Of a stretch of DNA of 64,000 bases, positions 27,571 to 36,749 are shown in pieces (position 1 is the stretch's first letter; each line of letters starts with the position of its first letter). The notes under the pieces are model-generated. The model made no database searches. It worked only from the letters and a program-made list of their open reading frames with translations, and was not told where the DNA came from. Source of the DNA: Bradyrhizobium sp. AZCC 2262 (GTDB lineage Bacteria; Pseudomonadota; Alphaproteobacteria; Rhizobiales; Xanthobacteraceae); assembly GCF_036924535.1 (NCBI RefSeq), contig NZ_JAZHRT010000001.1, positions 2,976,001 through 3,040,000 of the forward strand, in the 5' to 3' direction. Position numbers and translations under genes: made by a program.

Positions 27571-27885
27571 TCAGGTGACCAGCTTCAGCCCGACAATGCC
27601 AGCCACGATCAGCCCGATGCTGGCGAGGCGAGCCGCGGTCGCCGGTTCACCGAACAATGCGATGCCAAGGATCGCCGTCCCGACCGCGCCGATGCCGGTC
27701 CATACCGCGTAGGCGGTTCCGATCGGTAGCTCCTTCAACGCCAGACCGAGCAGGATAATGCTCCCCGCCATGGCTGCCAGTGTCAGCACCGACGGAACAA
27801 GCCGTGTAAAACCTTCAGTGTATTTGAGGCCGATCGCCCAGCCCACTTCCATGAGGCCGGCGATGAACAGCGTGATCCAGGCCAT
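27571..27885 (-). CDS. sugE: SugE/Gdx guanidinium exporter (SMR family)
   Basis: A 104-residue, four-helix small multidrug resistance protein starting at ATG 27885 behind GGAGGG. The membrane glutamate is in [21 protein letters not shown]; this motif marks the SugE/Gdx subgroup rather than Emr[25 protein letters not shown] is the third-fourth helix region. Gdx proteins export guanidinium in exchange for protons. The guanidine-II riboswitch in its leader supports this role strongly. Confidence 0.93.
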   Translation of the reverse strand: MAWITLFIAGLMEVGWAIGLKYTEGFTRLVPSVLTLAAMAGSIILLGLALKELPIGTAYAVWTGIGAVGTAILGIALFGEPATAARLASIGLIVAGIVGLKLVT

Positions 27886-27902
27886 GACAACCCTCCAAAC
27901 AG

Positions 27903-27952
27903 GCAGGGTCGTCCCCGCGGATGATGCTGTGAACCGGGAAGGCCGTCCTTCC
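27903..27952 (-). ncRNA. guanidine-II (mini-ykkC) riboswitch
   Basis: On the minus strand two hairpins precede sugE: GGAAGG-ACGG-CCTTCC (27937-27952) and GCGGGG-ACGA-CCCTGC (27903-27918). Each has a six-pair stem and an ACGR tetraloop, and an 18-base linker separates them. This is the diagnostic architecture of the guanidine-II riboswitch. The second hairpin lies just upstream of the GGAGGG ribosome-binding site of sugE, so ligand binding would be expected to expose the site and switch translation on. The pattern is seen directly; the class is established knowledge. Confidence 0.88.
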
Positions 27953-28040
27953 GCTGCCGATATGGGACTGGTTACCGCGCCCCGCAACCACCAAATGAGG
28001 CTTGATTAGCCCACCTTTCCCTGCCAAACGCTCGAGCCTC

Positions 28041-29660
28041 ATGTCCGACATTGCCGTTACTGCCGAATCGCCGTCCCGCTCGCCGCTTGCAGATGAAGTG
28101 GCGCGGCGGCGCACGTTTGCGATCATCTCCCACCCGGACGCCGGCAAGACCACGCTGACCGAAAAGCTCCTGCTGTTCGGCGGCGCCATCAATCTGGCGG
28201 GGCAGGTCAAGGCCAAGGGTGAGCGGCGCAATACCCGTTCCGACTGGATGAAGATCGAGCGCGAGCGCGGCATCTCGGTCGTGACGTCGGTGATGACGTT
28301 CGAGTTCGAGGGGCTCGTCTTCAACCTGCTGGACACGCCGGGCCACGAGGACTTTTCCGAGGACACTTACCGCACTCTGACCGCGGTCGATTCCGCCGTG
28401 ATGGTGATCGACGCCGCCAAGGGCATCGAGGCGCGGACGCGAAAGCTGTTCGAGGTGTGCCGGCTGCGCGACATTCCGATCATCACCTTCATCAACAAGA
28501 TGGACCGTGAGAGCCGCGATACATTCGAACTGCTGGACGAGATCGAAAAGACGCTGGCGCTCGATACCACGCCGATGACCTGGCCGGTCGGCCGCGGTCG
28601 CGACTTCCTCGGCACCTACGACGTCGTCAATGGCGGCGTGCGCCTGCTCGAAGGCGGCGGCGCCAAGACCGGCGCGACCGAGCAGATCGACATCGCCGAT
28701 CTCGCCGGCCGCAACGCCAATCTCGACGTCGGCGAGATCAAGGATGAGCTGGCGCTTGTGTCTGAAGCCTGCAAGCCGTTCGAGCTGGAGGCGTTTCGCG
28801 AGGGGCACCTGACGCCGGTTTATTTCGGCAGCGCGCTGCGCAATTTCGGCGTCGGCGACCTGCTGGAAGGCCTTGGCAAGTTTGCGCCTGCGCCGCGCGC
28901 GCAGGATTCGAACCTGCGCAAGGTCGAGGCGGCCGAGCCGCGCATGAGCGCCTTCGTGTTCAAGATCCAGGCCAACATGGATCCCAACCACCGCGACCGC
29001 ATCGCCTTTGCGCGGCTTTGTTCGGGGAAGCTCAGCCGCGGCATGAAAGCGAAGCTGGTGCGGACCGGCAAGAACATGAGCCTGTCCAGCCCGCAGTTCT
29101 TCTTCGCCCAGGATCGCTCGGTGGCCGATGAGGCGTTTGCCGGCGACGTCGTCGGCATTCCCAACCACGGCACCTTGCGGATCGGTGATACGCTGACCGA
29201 AGGCGAAGACATCACTTTCGTCGGCGTTCCCAGCTTTGCGCCGGAAATCGTCCGCCGCGTGCGCCTGACGGATGCGATGAAGGCCAAGAAGCTGAAAGAG
29301 GCGCTGCAACAAATGTCGGAAGAGGGCGTCGTGCAGGTGTTCCGGCCGCGCGACGGCGCGCCGGCGCTGGTCGGCGTCGTCGGTCCGCTGCAGCTCGACG
29401 TGCTGAAGGCGCGGCTCGATGCCGAATATTCGCTGCCGGTGGAATTCGAGGTCTCGGAATTTCAGCTGGCGCGCTGGGTCTCATCCGACGATCGCAAGAA
29501 GTTAGAGGCCTTCATCGCGGCCAACGGTTCGGGCATCGCCGATGACGTCGATGGCGATCCGGTGTTCATGGCCAAAAACGAGTTCTATCTCGGCTATACC
29601 CGCGAACGGGCCGAGGGCATCAATTTTTCCAACGTCAAGGACGTGAAGAAGAAGGCGTAA
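28041..29660 (+). CDS. prfC: peptide chain release factor 3
   Basis: A 539-residue translational GTPase starting at ATG 28041. G1 is SHPDAGKTTLTEK, switch regions include ERGISVVTSVM and DTPGHEDFSEDTYRTL, and the base-recognition motif is NKMD. The C-terminal half (VQVFRPRDGAPALVGVVGPLQLDVL) matches RF3 rather than EF-G. It recycles RF1 and RF2 after peptide release. Length is normal. Confidence 0.95.
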   Translation: MSDIAVTAESPSRSPLADEVARRRTFAIISHPDAGKTTLTEKLLLFGGAINLAGQVKAKGERRNTRSDWMKIERERGISVVTSVMTFEFEGLVFNLLDTPGHEDFSEDTYRTLTAVDSAVMVIDAAKGIEARTRKLFEVCRLRDIPIITFINKMDRESRDTFELLDEIEKTLALDTTPMTWPVGRGRDFLGTYDVVNGGVRLLEGGGAKTGATEQIDIADLAGRNANLDVGEIKDELALVSEACKPFELEAFREGHLTPVYFGSALRNFGVGDLLEGLGKFAPAPRAQDSNLRKVEAAEPRMSAFVFKIQANMDPNHRDRIAFARLCSGKLSRGMKAKLVRTGKNMSLSSPQFFFAQDRSVADEAFAGDVVGIPNHGTLRIGDTLTEGEDITFVGVPSFAPEIVRRVRLTDAMKAKKLKEALQQMSEEGVVQVFRPRDGAPALVGVVGPLQLDVLKARLDAEYSLPVEFEVSEFQLARWVSSDDRKKLEAFIAANGSGIADDVDGDPVFMAKNEFYLGYTRERAEGINFSNVKDVKKKA

Positions 29661-29688
29661 GGCGCGCGCTGTCCCTTCAGCCCGGCTG

Positions 29689-29790
29689 CCGTCCTCCGCG
29701 AAAGCGGGGGACCCAGTACGCCGGGGCTTCTCTGCAGATCACTACCGTCTCTGGAATACTGGATCGCCCGCCTTCGCGGGCGACGACAGC
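29689..29790. repeat. Bradyrhizobium-type intergenic repeat
   Basis: The block contains CCGC-GAAA-GCGG, the inverted pair CCAGTA / TACTGG, and GCCCGC-CTTC-GCGGGC. The layout is a mosaic inverted repeat that I recognise from Bradyrhizobium intergenic regions. It follows the prfC stop and could act as its terminator. No ORF was seen here. Confidence 0.55.
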
Positions 29791-29925
29791 TGAGGCTTTG
29801 GCCCAGCGAAACGGCTCGGATTGCGGAACGATCCGCCATGAACGCGGGGAAGTGAACGAAGTCTGCCTTGATCCCGGCCAAAGCCGACATCAAGTTGGTT
29901 GGACCGTAACCCGAGGGACCGGCGT

Positions 29926-30528
29926 ATGTCCCGGCGCTTCATTGTCTGCTTGATCGTGATGATAGCGGGGTTTGGCTCCGCCACTGCCCAGCACCGGCGT
30001 CAGATCGATGCTACGCCGTTTGCGCATGCGCCCTGTAGCGTGTTCGACCGCGAGCCGTGCACGCCGACGTTCTGCAGCGTATTCAACCACGGCCCGTGCA
30101 TTCCCGAGATTTTCTATCCGTACGGCCAGAACCTGCAGCTCACGATCCAAAGCGCGCCGCCGCAGGACCAGGCGGAAAAATACCGCAAGCCCGACCACGA
30201 CCTAGATACCATCGGCGACCTGTTTGCGGCACTGCGGTCCTGCTGGGCTCCGCCGCCGGCCGACACCGCGCGCGAGGGCATGCAGATGTCGGTCCGCTTC
30301 AGTTTCAAGAAAACGGGCGAGATCATCGCCACGCCCCAGGTGACGTATGCCACGGCAGGCGTCCCGGCCGATACCCGCGCCACCTACCTCAAGGCGATCA
30401 ATGAATCGCTTGCCGCCTGCATGCCCCTGAAGTTCACCGGCGAGCTCGGCGGCGCGCTCGCGGGACGGCCGATCGCCATCCGCTACGTCGATAACCGCGA
30501 CCTCGGCCGGCAGGCAGAGAAGCCGTGA
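29926..30528 (+). CDS. hypothetical secreted protein with a TonB/TolA C-terminal-like region
   Basis: About 200 residues. The start at ATG 29926 gives a signal peptide (MSRRFIVCLIVMIAGFGSATAQ). A short cysteine-rich region follows (APCSVFDREPCTPTFCSVFNHGPC). The rest (LRSCWAPP, MQMSVRFSFKKTGEI, YLKAINESLAACMPLKFTGELGG) resembles a TolA/TonB C-terminal fold. It is probably a periplasmic protein. No partner genes are adjacent. The function is unknown. Confidence 0.65.
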   Translation: MSRRFIVCLIVMIAGFGSATAQHRRQIDATPFAHAPCSVFDREPCTPTFCSVFNHGPCIPEIFYPYGQNLQLTIQSAPPQDQAEKYRKPDHDLDTIGDLFAALRSCWAPPPADTAREGMQMSVRFSFKKTGEIIATPQVTYATAGVPADTRATYLKAINESLAACMPLKFTGELGGALAGRPIAIRYVDNRDLGRQAEKP

Positions 30529-30616
30529 CCGGCAGCCGCGTGGCGCATTGCGCACCAAGGCCCTAAAATGATACGCGGATAAGCGAGGAAACCAGCCGCG
30601 CAACGGGAGGGACATC

Positions 30617-31201
30617 GTGGGACTGCTGGTGATGATCCTGGGCCTGATCGTGTTCTTTGGCGTCCACATGCTCACCATCCAGCGCAAGCTGCGCGCGGAG
30701 GTCATCGCCGCGACGGGTGAGGGCGGTTACAAGATCGGCTATGCGCTGGCCTCGTTCGCAGGCCTTGCGCTGATCATATGGGGCTTTGCCAAGTATCGCG
30801 CGACGGGCTGGATCGACGTCTGGACCCCGCCGACGGCGCTCAAGCACATCACGGTCGGCTTGATGCTGCCCGCGGTCATCATGGTCGTCGCGTCCTACAT
30901 CCGCGGCCGGATCTATACGACGCTGAAGCATCCGATGCTGACGGGCATCAAGCTGTGGGCTGCGGCGCACCTGCTCGCCAACGGCGATCTCGGCTCGATC
31001 ATCCTGTTCGGCTCGTTTCTCGCATGGGCGGTCTATGACCGCATTTCGCTGAAATCTCGTTCCGACGCCGGCGCGCCGCCGATCCCCGTCGGAGGTCCCG
31101 GCAACGACCTGATCGCGATCGCGGTCGGCACCGTCGCCTATCTGGCGCTCGCATTCGCGTTCCACCCGGTCGTGATCGGCGTCCCCGTGGTTGGAGCCTA
31201 G
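30617..31201 (+). CDS. NnrU family membrane protein
   Basis: A 194-residue, five- or six-helix protein starting at GTG 30617 after [20 protein letters not shown], the central [23 protein letters not shown] and the [20 protein letters not shown] segment are characteristic of NnrU/MFS-independent denitrification-associated proteins. NnrU was described beside nitric oxide reductase genes, but none are present here. It is followed one base later by panB. Confidence 0.85.
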   Translation: MGLLVMILGLIVFFGVHMLTIQRKLRAEVIAATGEGGYKIGYALASFAGLALIIWGFAKYRATGWIDVWTPPTALKHITVGLMLPAVIMVVASYIRGRIYTTLKHPMLTGIKLWAAAHLLANGDLGSIILFGSFLAWAVYDRISLKSRSDAGAPPIPVGGPGNDLIAIAVGTVAYLALAFAFHPVVIGVPVVGA

Positions 31202-31202
31202 C

Positions 31203-32024
31203 ATGTCGGTTCAGTCTGCCATCAAGCGCAAAACGGCGCCGGATATCCGCGCGCGCAAGAACGGCGAGCCGATCGTGATGCTGACCTCCTACCACGCGCA
31301 CACTGCCGCGCTGGTGGATCGCCACTGCGACGTCATTCTGGTCGGCGATTCCCTCGGCAATGTCATGCATGGTTTCGAGACCACCGTGCCGGTGACGCTC
31401 GACATGATGATCCTGCAGGGACACGCGGTGATGCGCGGCTCGCAGCACGCGCTGGTCGTGGTGGACATGCCGTTCGGCTCCTATGAGGCCTCGAAGGAGC
31501 AGGCGTTTCATTCCGCGGTGCGGATCTTGAAGGAGACCCATTGCGGCGCGGTGAAGCTCGAAGGCGGGGCGCGGATGGCGGAAACGGTGGCGTTCCTGTC
31601 CGAGCGCGGTGTGCCGGTCATGGGCCATATCGGGTTGACGCCGCAATCGATCAACACGCTCGGTTCGTTTCGTGCGCAGGGCCGCGACGAGGGCAGCTGG
31701 GACCCGATCCTGAGGGATGCCCAGGCGATCTCGGATGCCGGGGCCTTCTCGGTCGTGATCGAGGCGGTCGCCGAGCCGCTGGCGCGAAAGATCACGCAAA
31801 CCATCGCCATTCCAACTATCGGCATCGGCGCCAGCGCGGCCTGTGACGGCCAGGTGCTGGTGCTGGAGGACATGCTCGGCCTGTCGCCGCGGACGCCGAA
31901 ATTCGTTCGCCGCTACGGCGATCTCGGCCCCGCGATCGAAGCGGCGATCCAGGGCTATGCCAGCGACGTGCGCTCACGCGCTTTCCCGGGGCCCGAGCAC
32001 GTCTACGAGATGAAGAAGGGTTGA
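31203..32024 (+). CDS. panB: 3-methyl-2-oxobutanoate hydroxymethyltransferase
   Basis: A 273-residue PanB. Metal- and substrate-binding segments are visible: [78 protein letters not shown] and [18 protein letters not shown]. It makes ketopantoate for pantothenate and CoA synthesis. The start at ATG 31203 is one base after the NnrU stop. panC is not visible in the window. Confidence 0.95.
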   Translation: MSVQSAIKRKTAPDIRARKNGEPIVMLTSYHAHTAALVDRHCDVILVGDSLGNVMHGFETTVPVTLDMMILQGHAVMRGSQHALVVVDMPFGSYEASKEQAFHSAVRILKETHCGAVKLEGGARMAETVAFLSERGVPVMGHIGLTPQSINTLGSFRAQGRDEGSWDPILRDAQAISDAGAFSVVIEAVAEPLARKITQTIAIPTIGIGASAACDGQVLVLEDMLGLSPRTPKFVRRYGDLGPAIEAAIQGYASDVRSRAFPGPEHVYEMKKG

Positions 32025-32034
32025 CGAGGGCGCC

Positions 32035-33669
32035 ATGGACTGGTCGCGGCACTCCATTCCGGCGATGCGGCTCGAGCCGCGCTTTGGCGACCGTATCGTT
32101 CCGGCATTTTGCGAGCGGCCCAATAGCATTCCGGCGATGGTGGCCGAAGCGGTGGCGCGAAACCCGGACGGCGAGGCGCTGGTCTGCGGCGCCACGCGAA
32201 TGACATGGCGCGAAGTCGCCCACCAATCGGCGCAAATCGCAACGGGGTTTCAAAAACTCGGCCTGCAGCGCGGTGACCGCGTCGCGGTGCTGCTCGGCAA
32301 CCGAACCGAATTCGTGCTGACGATGCTGGGCGCGGCCCATGCCGGGCTGGTCACCGTGCTGCTTTCGATCCGTCAGCAAAAGCCCGAGATCGCCTACGTG
32401 CTGACCGATTGCGGCGCGCGGCTGCTGATCCACGAGGCGGCGTTAGCCGACCGTGTGCCCGATGCGGGCGACATTCCCGATGTGACGCACCGGATCGCGG
32501 TCGATGATGATCCGCGGCTCTCGCGCTTTTCCGATCTGGCCGATCACGCGCCGCTGGCAGCGCTCGTCGAGGTCGGCGAAGAAGACACCGCCATGATCCT
32601 CTACACCTCGGGCACGACCGGGAAGCCCAAGGGCGCGATGCTTGCTCATTGCAACATCATCCATTCGGCGATGGTGTTCGTGTCGTGCCTGAAGCTGACC
32701 GAGGCGGATCGGTCGATTGCCGCGGTGCCGCTCGGGCACGTCACCGGCGTGGTCGCCAACATCATGACAATGGTTCGCTGCGCCGGCGCGCTGATCATCA
32801 TGGCGGAGTTCAAGGCGGCCGAATATCTGAAGATGGCGGCGCGCGAGCGTGTTACCTACACCGTGATGGTGCCGGCGATGTACAATCTCTGTCTGCTGCA
32901 GCCGGATTTTGACAGCTACGATCTGTCGAGCTGGCGGATCGGCGGCTTTGGCGGCGCGCCGATGCCGATCGCCACGATCGAACGGCTGGATGCCAAGATT
33001 CCCGGGCTGAAGCTGATGAACTGCTACGGCGCGACCGAGACCACGTCGCCGTCGACCATGATGCCGGGCGAGCTGACCGCCAGCCATATTGACAGCGTAG
33101 GCTTGCCCTGTCCGGGCGCGCAGATCGTCGTGATGGATGCCAACGGCCGTGAACTGCCGCGCGGCGAGATCGGTGAAATCTGGATTCACGGCGGCTCGGT
33201 TATCAAGGGATACTGGAACAATCCGAAGGCAACGGCGGAGAGTTTTACGGCCGGCTTCTGGCATTCCGGCGATCTCGGCTCGATCGATGCCGAGAATTTC
33301 GTCCGCGTATTCGATCGCCAAAAGGACATGATCAATCGCGGCGGACTGAAAATCTATTCCGCGGAAGTCGAGTCGGTGTTGGCCGGCCATCCCGACGTGA
33401 TCGAGAGCGCGATCATTGCAAAACCGTGCCCGGTGCTCGGGGAGCGCGTACATGCCGTCGTGGTGACCCGCAATGTGGTCGGGCTCGAGGTGCTGCGCGG
33501 CTGGTGTGCGGAGCGGCTGTCCGATTACAAGGTGCCGGAAACCATGGATGTCAGAATGGAGCCGTTGCCGCGCAACGCCAACGGCAAGGTGATGAAACGC
33601 CAGCTCCGCGAGGCTTTCATGCTGGCGATTTCGGCCGCAGCGCGAGAGCAGGCTGAGACTGGTCGCTAA
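32035..33669 (+). CDS. class I adenylate-forming enzyme (acyl-CoA synthetase-like)
   Basis: A 544-residue ANL-superfamily enzyme. The P-loop-like motif is MILYTSGTTGKPKGAML, with YGATETTSPS for adenine binding, HSGDLGSIDAENFVRVFDRQKDMINRGG as hinge and A8 motif, and the catalytic lysine in PLPRNANGKVMKRQL. It activates a carboxylic acid with ATP and transfers it to CoA. The acid is unknown. It follows panB by 10 bases and is probably co-transcribed. Confidence 0.9.
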   Translation: MDWSRHSIPAMRLEPRFGDRIVPAFCERPNSIPAMVAEAVARNPDGEALVCGATRMTWREVAHQSAQIATGFQKLGLQRGDRVAVLLGNRTEFVLTMLGAAHAGLVTVLLSIRQQKPEIAYVLTDCGARLLIHEAALADRVPDAGDIPDVTHRIAVDDDPRLSRFSDLADHAPLAALVEVGEEDTAMILYTSGTTGKPKGAMLAHCNIIHSAMVFVSCLKLTEADRSIAAVPLGHVTGVVANIMTMVRCAGALIIMAEFKAAEYLKMAARERVTYTVMVPAMYNLCLLQPDFDSYDLSSWRIGGFGGAPMPIATIERLDAKIPGLKLMNCYGATETTSPSTMMPGELTASHIDSVGLPCPGAQIVVMDANGRELPRGEIGEIWIHGGSVIKGYWNNPKATAESFTAGFWHSGDLGSIDAENFVRVFDRQKDMINRGGLKIYSAEVESVLAGHPDVIESAIIAKPCPVLGERVHAVVVTRNVVGLEVLRGWCAERLSDYKVPETMDVRMEPLPRNANGKVMKRQLREAFMLAISAAAREQAETGR

Positions 33670-33671
33670 AG

Positions 33672-33794
33672 TTATCGAGGCTGTTTAGGATAATGTCGAT
33701 CGACAACGACAGCGTCGGGATGCGACACGATGGTCATGAACCAGACCATGCTGCCGGCCAGCGTCCAAAATGTATTCCAGTAAACCCAGTTCAT
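33672..33794 (-). CDS. possible 40-residue single-helix membrane protein
   Basis: A short ORF starts at ATG 33794, with AGGA three bases upstream, and ends 2 bases from the acyl-CoA synthetase stop on the other strand. It begins MNWVYWNTFWTLAGSMVWFM, followed by TIVSHPDAVVVDRHYPKQPR. The first 22 residues form one clear membrane helix with a polar C-terminal tail. It is too short for codon statistics to be decisive. Confidence 0.4.
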   Translation of the reverse strand: MNWVYWNTFWTLAGSMVWFMTIVSHPDAVVVDRHYPKQPR

Positions 33795-33830
33795 TTTCCT
33801 GCCCGCCTAACCAATTTTTTCAGCCGCTGA

Positions 33831-34133
33831 TCAGGCAGAGGTTCTGCCCACGAATTCGTCCAGGTAGACAGGCACATCGTATCCGTCGATGTCGCAACGA
33901 CAGCGGATTTCTCTCGCGATATGTTGGGACAAATCGTCGCTCCAGTGCTCCAGCGTGTTGAAAGCGACCACCTCGATCGGGTCACTGAATTGTCCCGACA
34001 GAAGATCGGCAATGACCGTCTCGATGTCGGCGCACTCGGTTTTCCGGGCGATGCCATGCTGCCCAGGACCTTCCACGACAAGGTAGATCGTCTGATCGGC
34101 GCCATACGGCACAATCGGAGGAAATCCGCGCAT
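33831..34133 (-). CDS. hypothetical protein, 100 residues
   Basis: The ATG at 34133 opens MRGFPPIVPYGADQTIYLVVEG, and the centre reads ETVIADLLSGQFSDPIEVVAFNTLEHWSDDLSQ. It is a small soluble protein of a type I recognise as common in Bradyrhizobium genomes with no assigned function. No cysteine motif, signal peptide or membrane helix is seen. It stands alone between short intergenic gaps. Confidence 0.65.
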   Translation of the reverse strand: MRGFPPIVPYGADQTIYLVVEGPGQHGIARKTECADIETVIADLLSGQFSDPIEVVAFNTLEHWSDDLSQHIAREIRCRCDIDGYDVPVYLDEFVGRTSA

Positions 34134-34280
34134 CGCCCGAACTCCATGTAACGCAGATTCAATTACAGCGCAGAGAAAAGGTTCCCGTTATGCGCCGACG
34201 TTTTAAGAACACCTGCCAGGTGGCAGCGACGAGCGCGCCTGCCGCCGCCGTCAAATGCCGCGCGCCGGCGCGCGACAAGG

Positions 34281-35147
34281 CTAGAGTTTCGGTGCGCTGC
34301 CCCTGGGCATCGAGCCCTCGCTCGGCCCGGCAGCAAGCGCCGCACTGTCGATCGCGGCGGCGCTGACGAGCTGCTTGACATCAAGAAGGGTGAATTGCGC
34401 GATGCCGACACGGTCGGCCGGCACGCCCGGGACGAGCTGCACGCTCAACACGCCATCGCAGTTCGCGCCTTTGGCTTCGGTCAGCATGGCGCTCGGTTCC
34501 TTGGCCTTGGTCTGTGCGCGCTTGACGACCGCCACGCAACTGCCGCGGACGGTGTCGCCGTTGAGCTTGACGGCGGCCCGCGGGTCGAGCGGCTTGTCGA
34601 TCGCTTCCAGCGCGGTCGCTTCCTTGTATTTGCCGCCGACCGACATGATCGAGCCCTTGCGGTAGATGTAATACAGATGCTGATCGCCGACGATGGTGGG
34701 CACGCCATATTTGCCCATGACTTCCTTGATCATGTCGGCCTTCGACGGCTGCTGGTCCTGCGCGAAGGTCAGATTGCGCGCGACGAAATAGGCGCGGTTG
34801 GCGCTCGCGGGCGAGGAGAAGCTGGTCGAGAGCATCTCGCCATTCTGTTTCGAACCGGTGGGGAGGCTGAAATTCAGCGCCGCGACATAGCTGGCGCCGC
34901 CGAATTTCTGCTGATGGATGTCGGTCTTGGTGTCGTTGCGGCCCTTGAACAGCGAATCAAAGACGGCGCGCGCGGATTCGGCATTCGATTCGGTCGAGAT
35001 GCCTAGAATGTCGGGACGGAGTTTGCCCGAGAACGCCGTCTCGGGGGCCTTCGGCTTGATATCATCGGCCAGTGACGGCGTGGGCAGGGATGCCAGTCCC
35101 GATACCAAGCTCATGGCAAGCGTCGAAACCAGCGCATGGCGAGGCAT
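34281..35147 (-). CDS. hypothetical exported protein
   Basis: A 288-residue protein with a signal peptide (MPRHALVSTLAMSLVSGLASLPTPSLA). The mature part contains GISTESNAESARAVFDSLFKGRND, LNFSLPTGSKQNGEMLSTSFSSPASANRAYFVARNLTFA and a tail rich in small residues. Two cysteines are separated by about 25 residues (GSCVAVV, GANCDGV). I recognise no named domain. It is probably periplasmic. Confidence 0.6.
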   Translation of the reverse strand: MPRHALVSTLAMSLVSGLASLPTPSLADDIKPKAPETAFSGKLRPDILGISTESNAESARAVFDSLFKGRNDTKTDIHQQKFGGASYVAALNFSLPTGSKQNGEMLSTSFSSPASANRAYFVARNLTFAQDQQPSKADMIKEVMGKYGVPTIVGDQHLYYIYRKGSIMSVGGKYKEATALEAIDKPLDPRAAVKLNGDTVRGSCVAVVKRAQTKAKEPSAMLTEAKGANCDGVLSVQLVPGVPADRVGIAQFTLLDVKQLVSAAAIDSAALAAGPSEGSMPRGSAPKL

Positions 35148-35391
35148 GAAACACCCAGGAAATCGGGAACGGGTCGACTAGGGAAGCGGGCGGGATTACG
35201 CCAAACTTTGAACCGCGATGTCAACGTTGTCAGGCGATTTCACAGGCCGGCGGGGGCCGTTGTTAACGCTTTGATCCACCTCACTTTGCCTTGCCACCGC
35301 CATATCGATAGGCTACGTCGCGGCGATGCGGGGATCGGGCGCGCGATGCTGCCGCCCAAGGCGCGGTTCCTCGGGGATGGGATACCTTTAA

Positions 35392-36045
35392 GTGTCTGAA
35401 TTATTTGATGAAGTAGACGAGGAGGTCCGTCGCGATCAGCTCAAAAAGCTGTGGGACCAATACTCGCTTTATATCATTGCCGGCCTGATTTTGATCATCG
35501 CCGCCGTGGGCGGCTGGCGCGGTTATCAATATCTGGAAGCCAAGAAGGCGGCCGAGGCGGGGGCTGCGTTCGACAAGGCCGTCGAGCTTTCGGAAGCCAA
35601 CAAGCACGCCGAGGCCGAAGCGGCGTTCGCCGATCTCGTTGCGAAGGCGCCGTTTGGCTATCGCGTGTTGGCGCGGTTGCGCATGGCTTCGGAAGTCGCC
35701 AATCGTGATCCACAGGCCGCGGCAAAGATGTTCGATGAGCTCGCCGCTGATCGCAGCGTCGGCGTCGCCGAGCAGGATCTGGCGCGGATTCGCGCCGCCC
35801 AGTTGCTGCTGGAAAGCACGAGCTATCCCAATATGAAGGAGCGCCTCGAGGCCGCCGCTGCGCCCGGCGCTACCTTTCGCCATACCGCGCGCGAATTGCT
35901 GGCACTGTCGGCATGGCGCGCCAACGACGCTGCGGCGACGCGGCAATGGCTGGACCTGATCGCCAATGACGGCGAAACGCCGCCGAGCCTGCGCTCGCGT
36001 GCCGAAGCGCTGCAGGCCTTGCTGCCGCCGGTCGCCAAGAGCTGA
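35392..36045 (+). CDS. YfgM-like tetratricopeptide membrane protein
   Basis: A 217-residue protein starting at GTG 35392. A cytoplasmic N-terminus (LFDEVDEEVRRDQLKKLWDQY) precedes one membrane helix (SLYIIAGLILIIAAVGGWRGYQYL). A periplasmic TPR region follows (AEAEAAFADLVAKAPFGYRVLARLRMASEV). This matches YfgM, a periplasmic chaperone partner of SecYEG and PpiD. As in other bacteria it lies upstream of der, but the usual bamB between them is replaced by another lipoprotein gene. Confidence 0.82.
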   Translation: MSELFDEVDEEVRRDQLKKLWDQYSLYIIAGLILIIAAVGGWRGYQYLEAKKAAEAGAAFDKAVELSEANKHAEAEAAFADLVAKAPFGYRVLARLRMASEVANRDPQAAAKMFDELAADRSVGVAEQDLARIRAAQLLLESTSYPNMKERLEAAAAPGATFRHTARELLALSAWRANDAAATRQWLDLIANDGETPPSLRSRAEALQALLPPVAKS

Positions 36046-36047
36046 CC

Positions 36048-36139
36048 GAGCATGATCCGGAAAAGTGGGTACCGGTTTTCCGAGAAGATCATGCTCAAAC
36101 CAAAGAGTTGGAGCGAGACGACTTTCGCCAAAGTCGTCT
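36048..36139. repeat. rhizobial palindromic repeat plus hairpin
   Basis: GAGCATGATC (36048-36057) and GATCATGCTC (36087-36096) form a perfect terminal inverted repeat enclosing GGAAAAGTGGGTACCGGTTT. A second hairpin, AGACGACTTT-CGCC-AAAGTCGTCT (36116-36139), follows. This element type is abundant in Rhizobiales intergenic regions. Its position inside the yfgM-der cluster may influence mRNA stability between genes. Confidence 0.65.
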
Positions 36140-36171
36140 GGATCTAGGGCAAGAACGAGTTGGGAAACAGT

Positions 36172-36693
36172 ATGCGCCGCCCGCAACGTTTGATCGCAAC
36201 CGCCGTCCTCATCGCGCTTTCGGGCGCGCTGGCAGGCTGTGGCAGCACGGGCAATTTCGACCCGTCCGATCTGCTCGACTTCCTCGATACCAAGAAGAAG
36301 CTGCCCGGTGATCGCAAGCCGGTGTTCCCCGAAGGCGTGCCGGGCCTCGAGCAGGGCGTGCCGAAAGATCTCTACAAGGGCGCCCGCCAGGTTGACGACC
36401 CGAACGCGCAGGCAGCCGCTGCAGCTCCTCCGCCAGCGGAAGAACCGAAATCGAAGCGTGGCGCGAAATCCAAGGGCAAGCAGGCCGCCGCACCCGCCGC
36501 TGCGCCTGCGGACGCCGACGCCGCACCCGACGAGGAAGGCAGCACCGCCGCCGCGCCGCCGGCGCCCAAGCCCGCCAAGGTGGTGCGCAAGCGCACCACC
36601 GCGCCGCCGCCCGATCAATCGGCGGCACCTGCACAATCCCCGCAACAATCCGCGTTCCCGGCGCCGATGCCGAGCGGTACGTTCACGCGTTGA
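36172..36693 (+). CDS. Pro/Ala-rich lipoprotein between yfgM and der
   Basis: A 173-residue protein with a lipobox (LSGALAGCGSTG), so it is membrane-anchored through Cys23. A short conserved region (FDPSDLLDFLDTKKKLPGDRKPVFPEGVPGLEQG) is followed by a long low-complexity tail of Ala, Pro and Lys. It is too short for BamB and has no beta-propeller repeats. Its place between YfgM and Der suggests an envelope role, but function is unknown. Confidence 0.75.
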   Translation: MRRPQRLIATAVLIALSGALAGCGSTGNFDPSDLLDFLDTKKKLPGDRKPVFPEGVPGLEQGVPKDLYKGARQVDDPNAQAAAAAPPPAEEPKSKRGAKSKGKQAAAPAAAPADADAAPDEEGSTAAAPPAPKPAKVVRKRTTAPPPDQSAAPAQSPQQSAFPAPMPSGTFTR

Positions 36694-36717
36694 TTCTTTT
36701 CTTTTCGTTCGATTGAC

Positions 36718-36738
36718 ACGCCCTTCGAAAGAGGGCGT
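36718..36738 (+). terminator. hairpin before der
   Basis: ACGCCCT (36718-36724) pairs perfectly with AGGGCGT (36732-36738) around TCGAAAG, followed by TTT. It lies after the lipoprotein stop and 11 bases before the der start. It may be a weak terminator or attenuator within the cluster. Confidence 0.4.
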
Positions 36739-36749
36739 TTGGATCATTT

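Noticed and set aside
27972..29312. 446-codon minus-strand ORF opposite prfC
   Set aside because: Shadow of the release factor gene; no recognisable motif.
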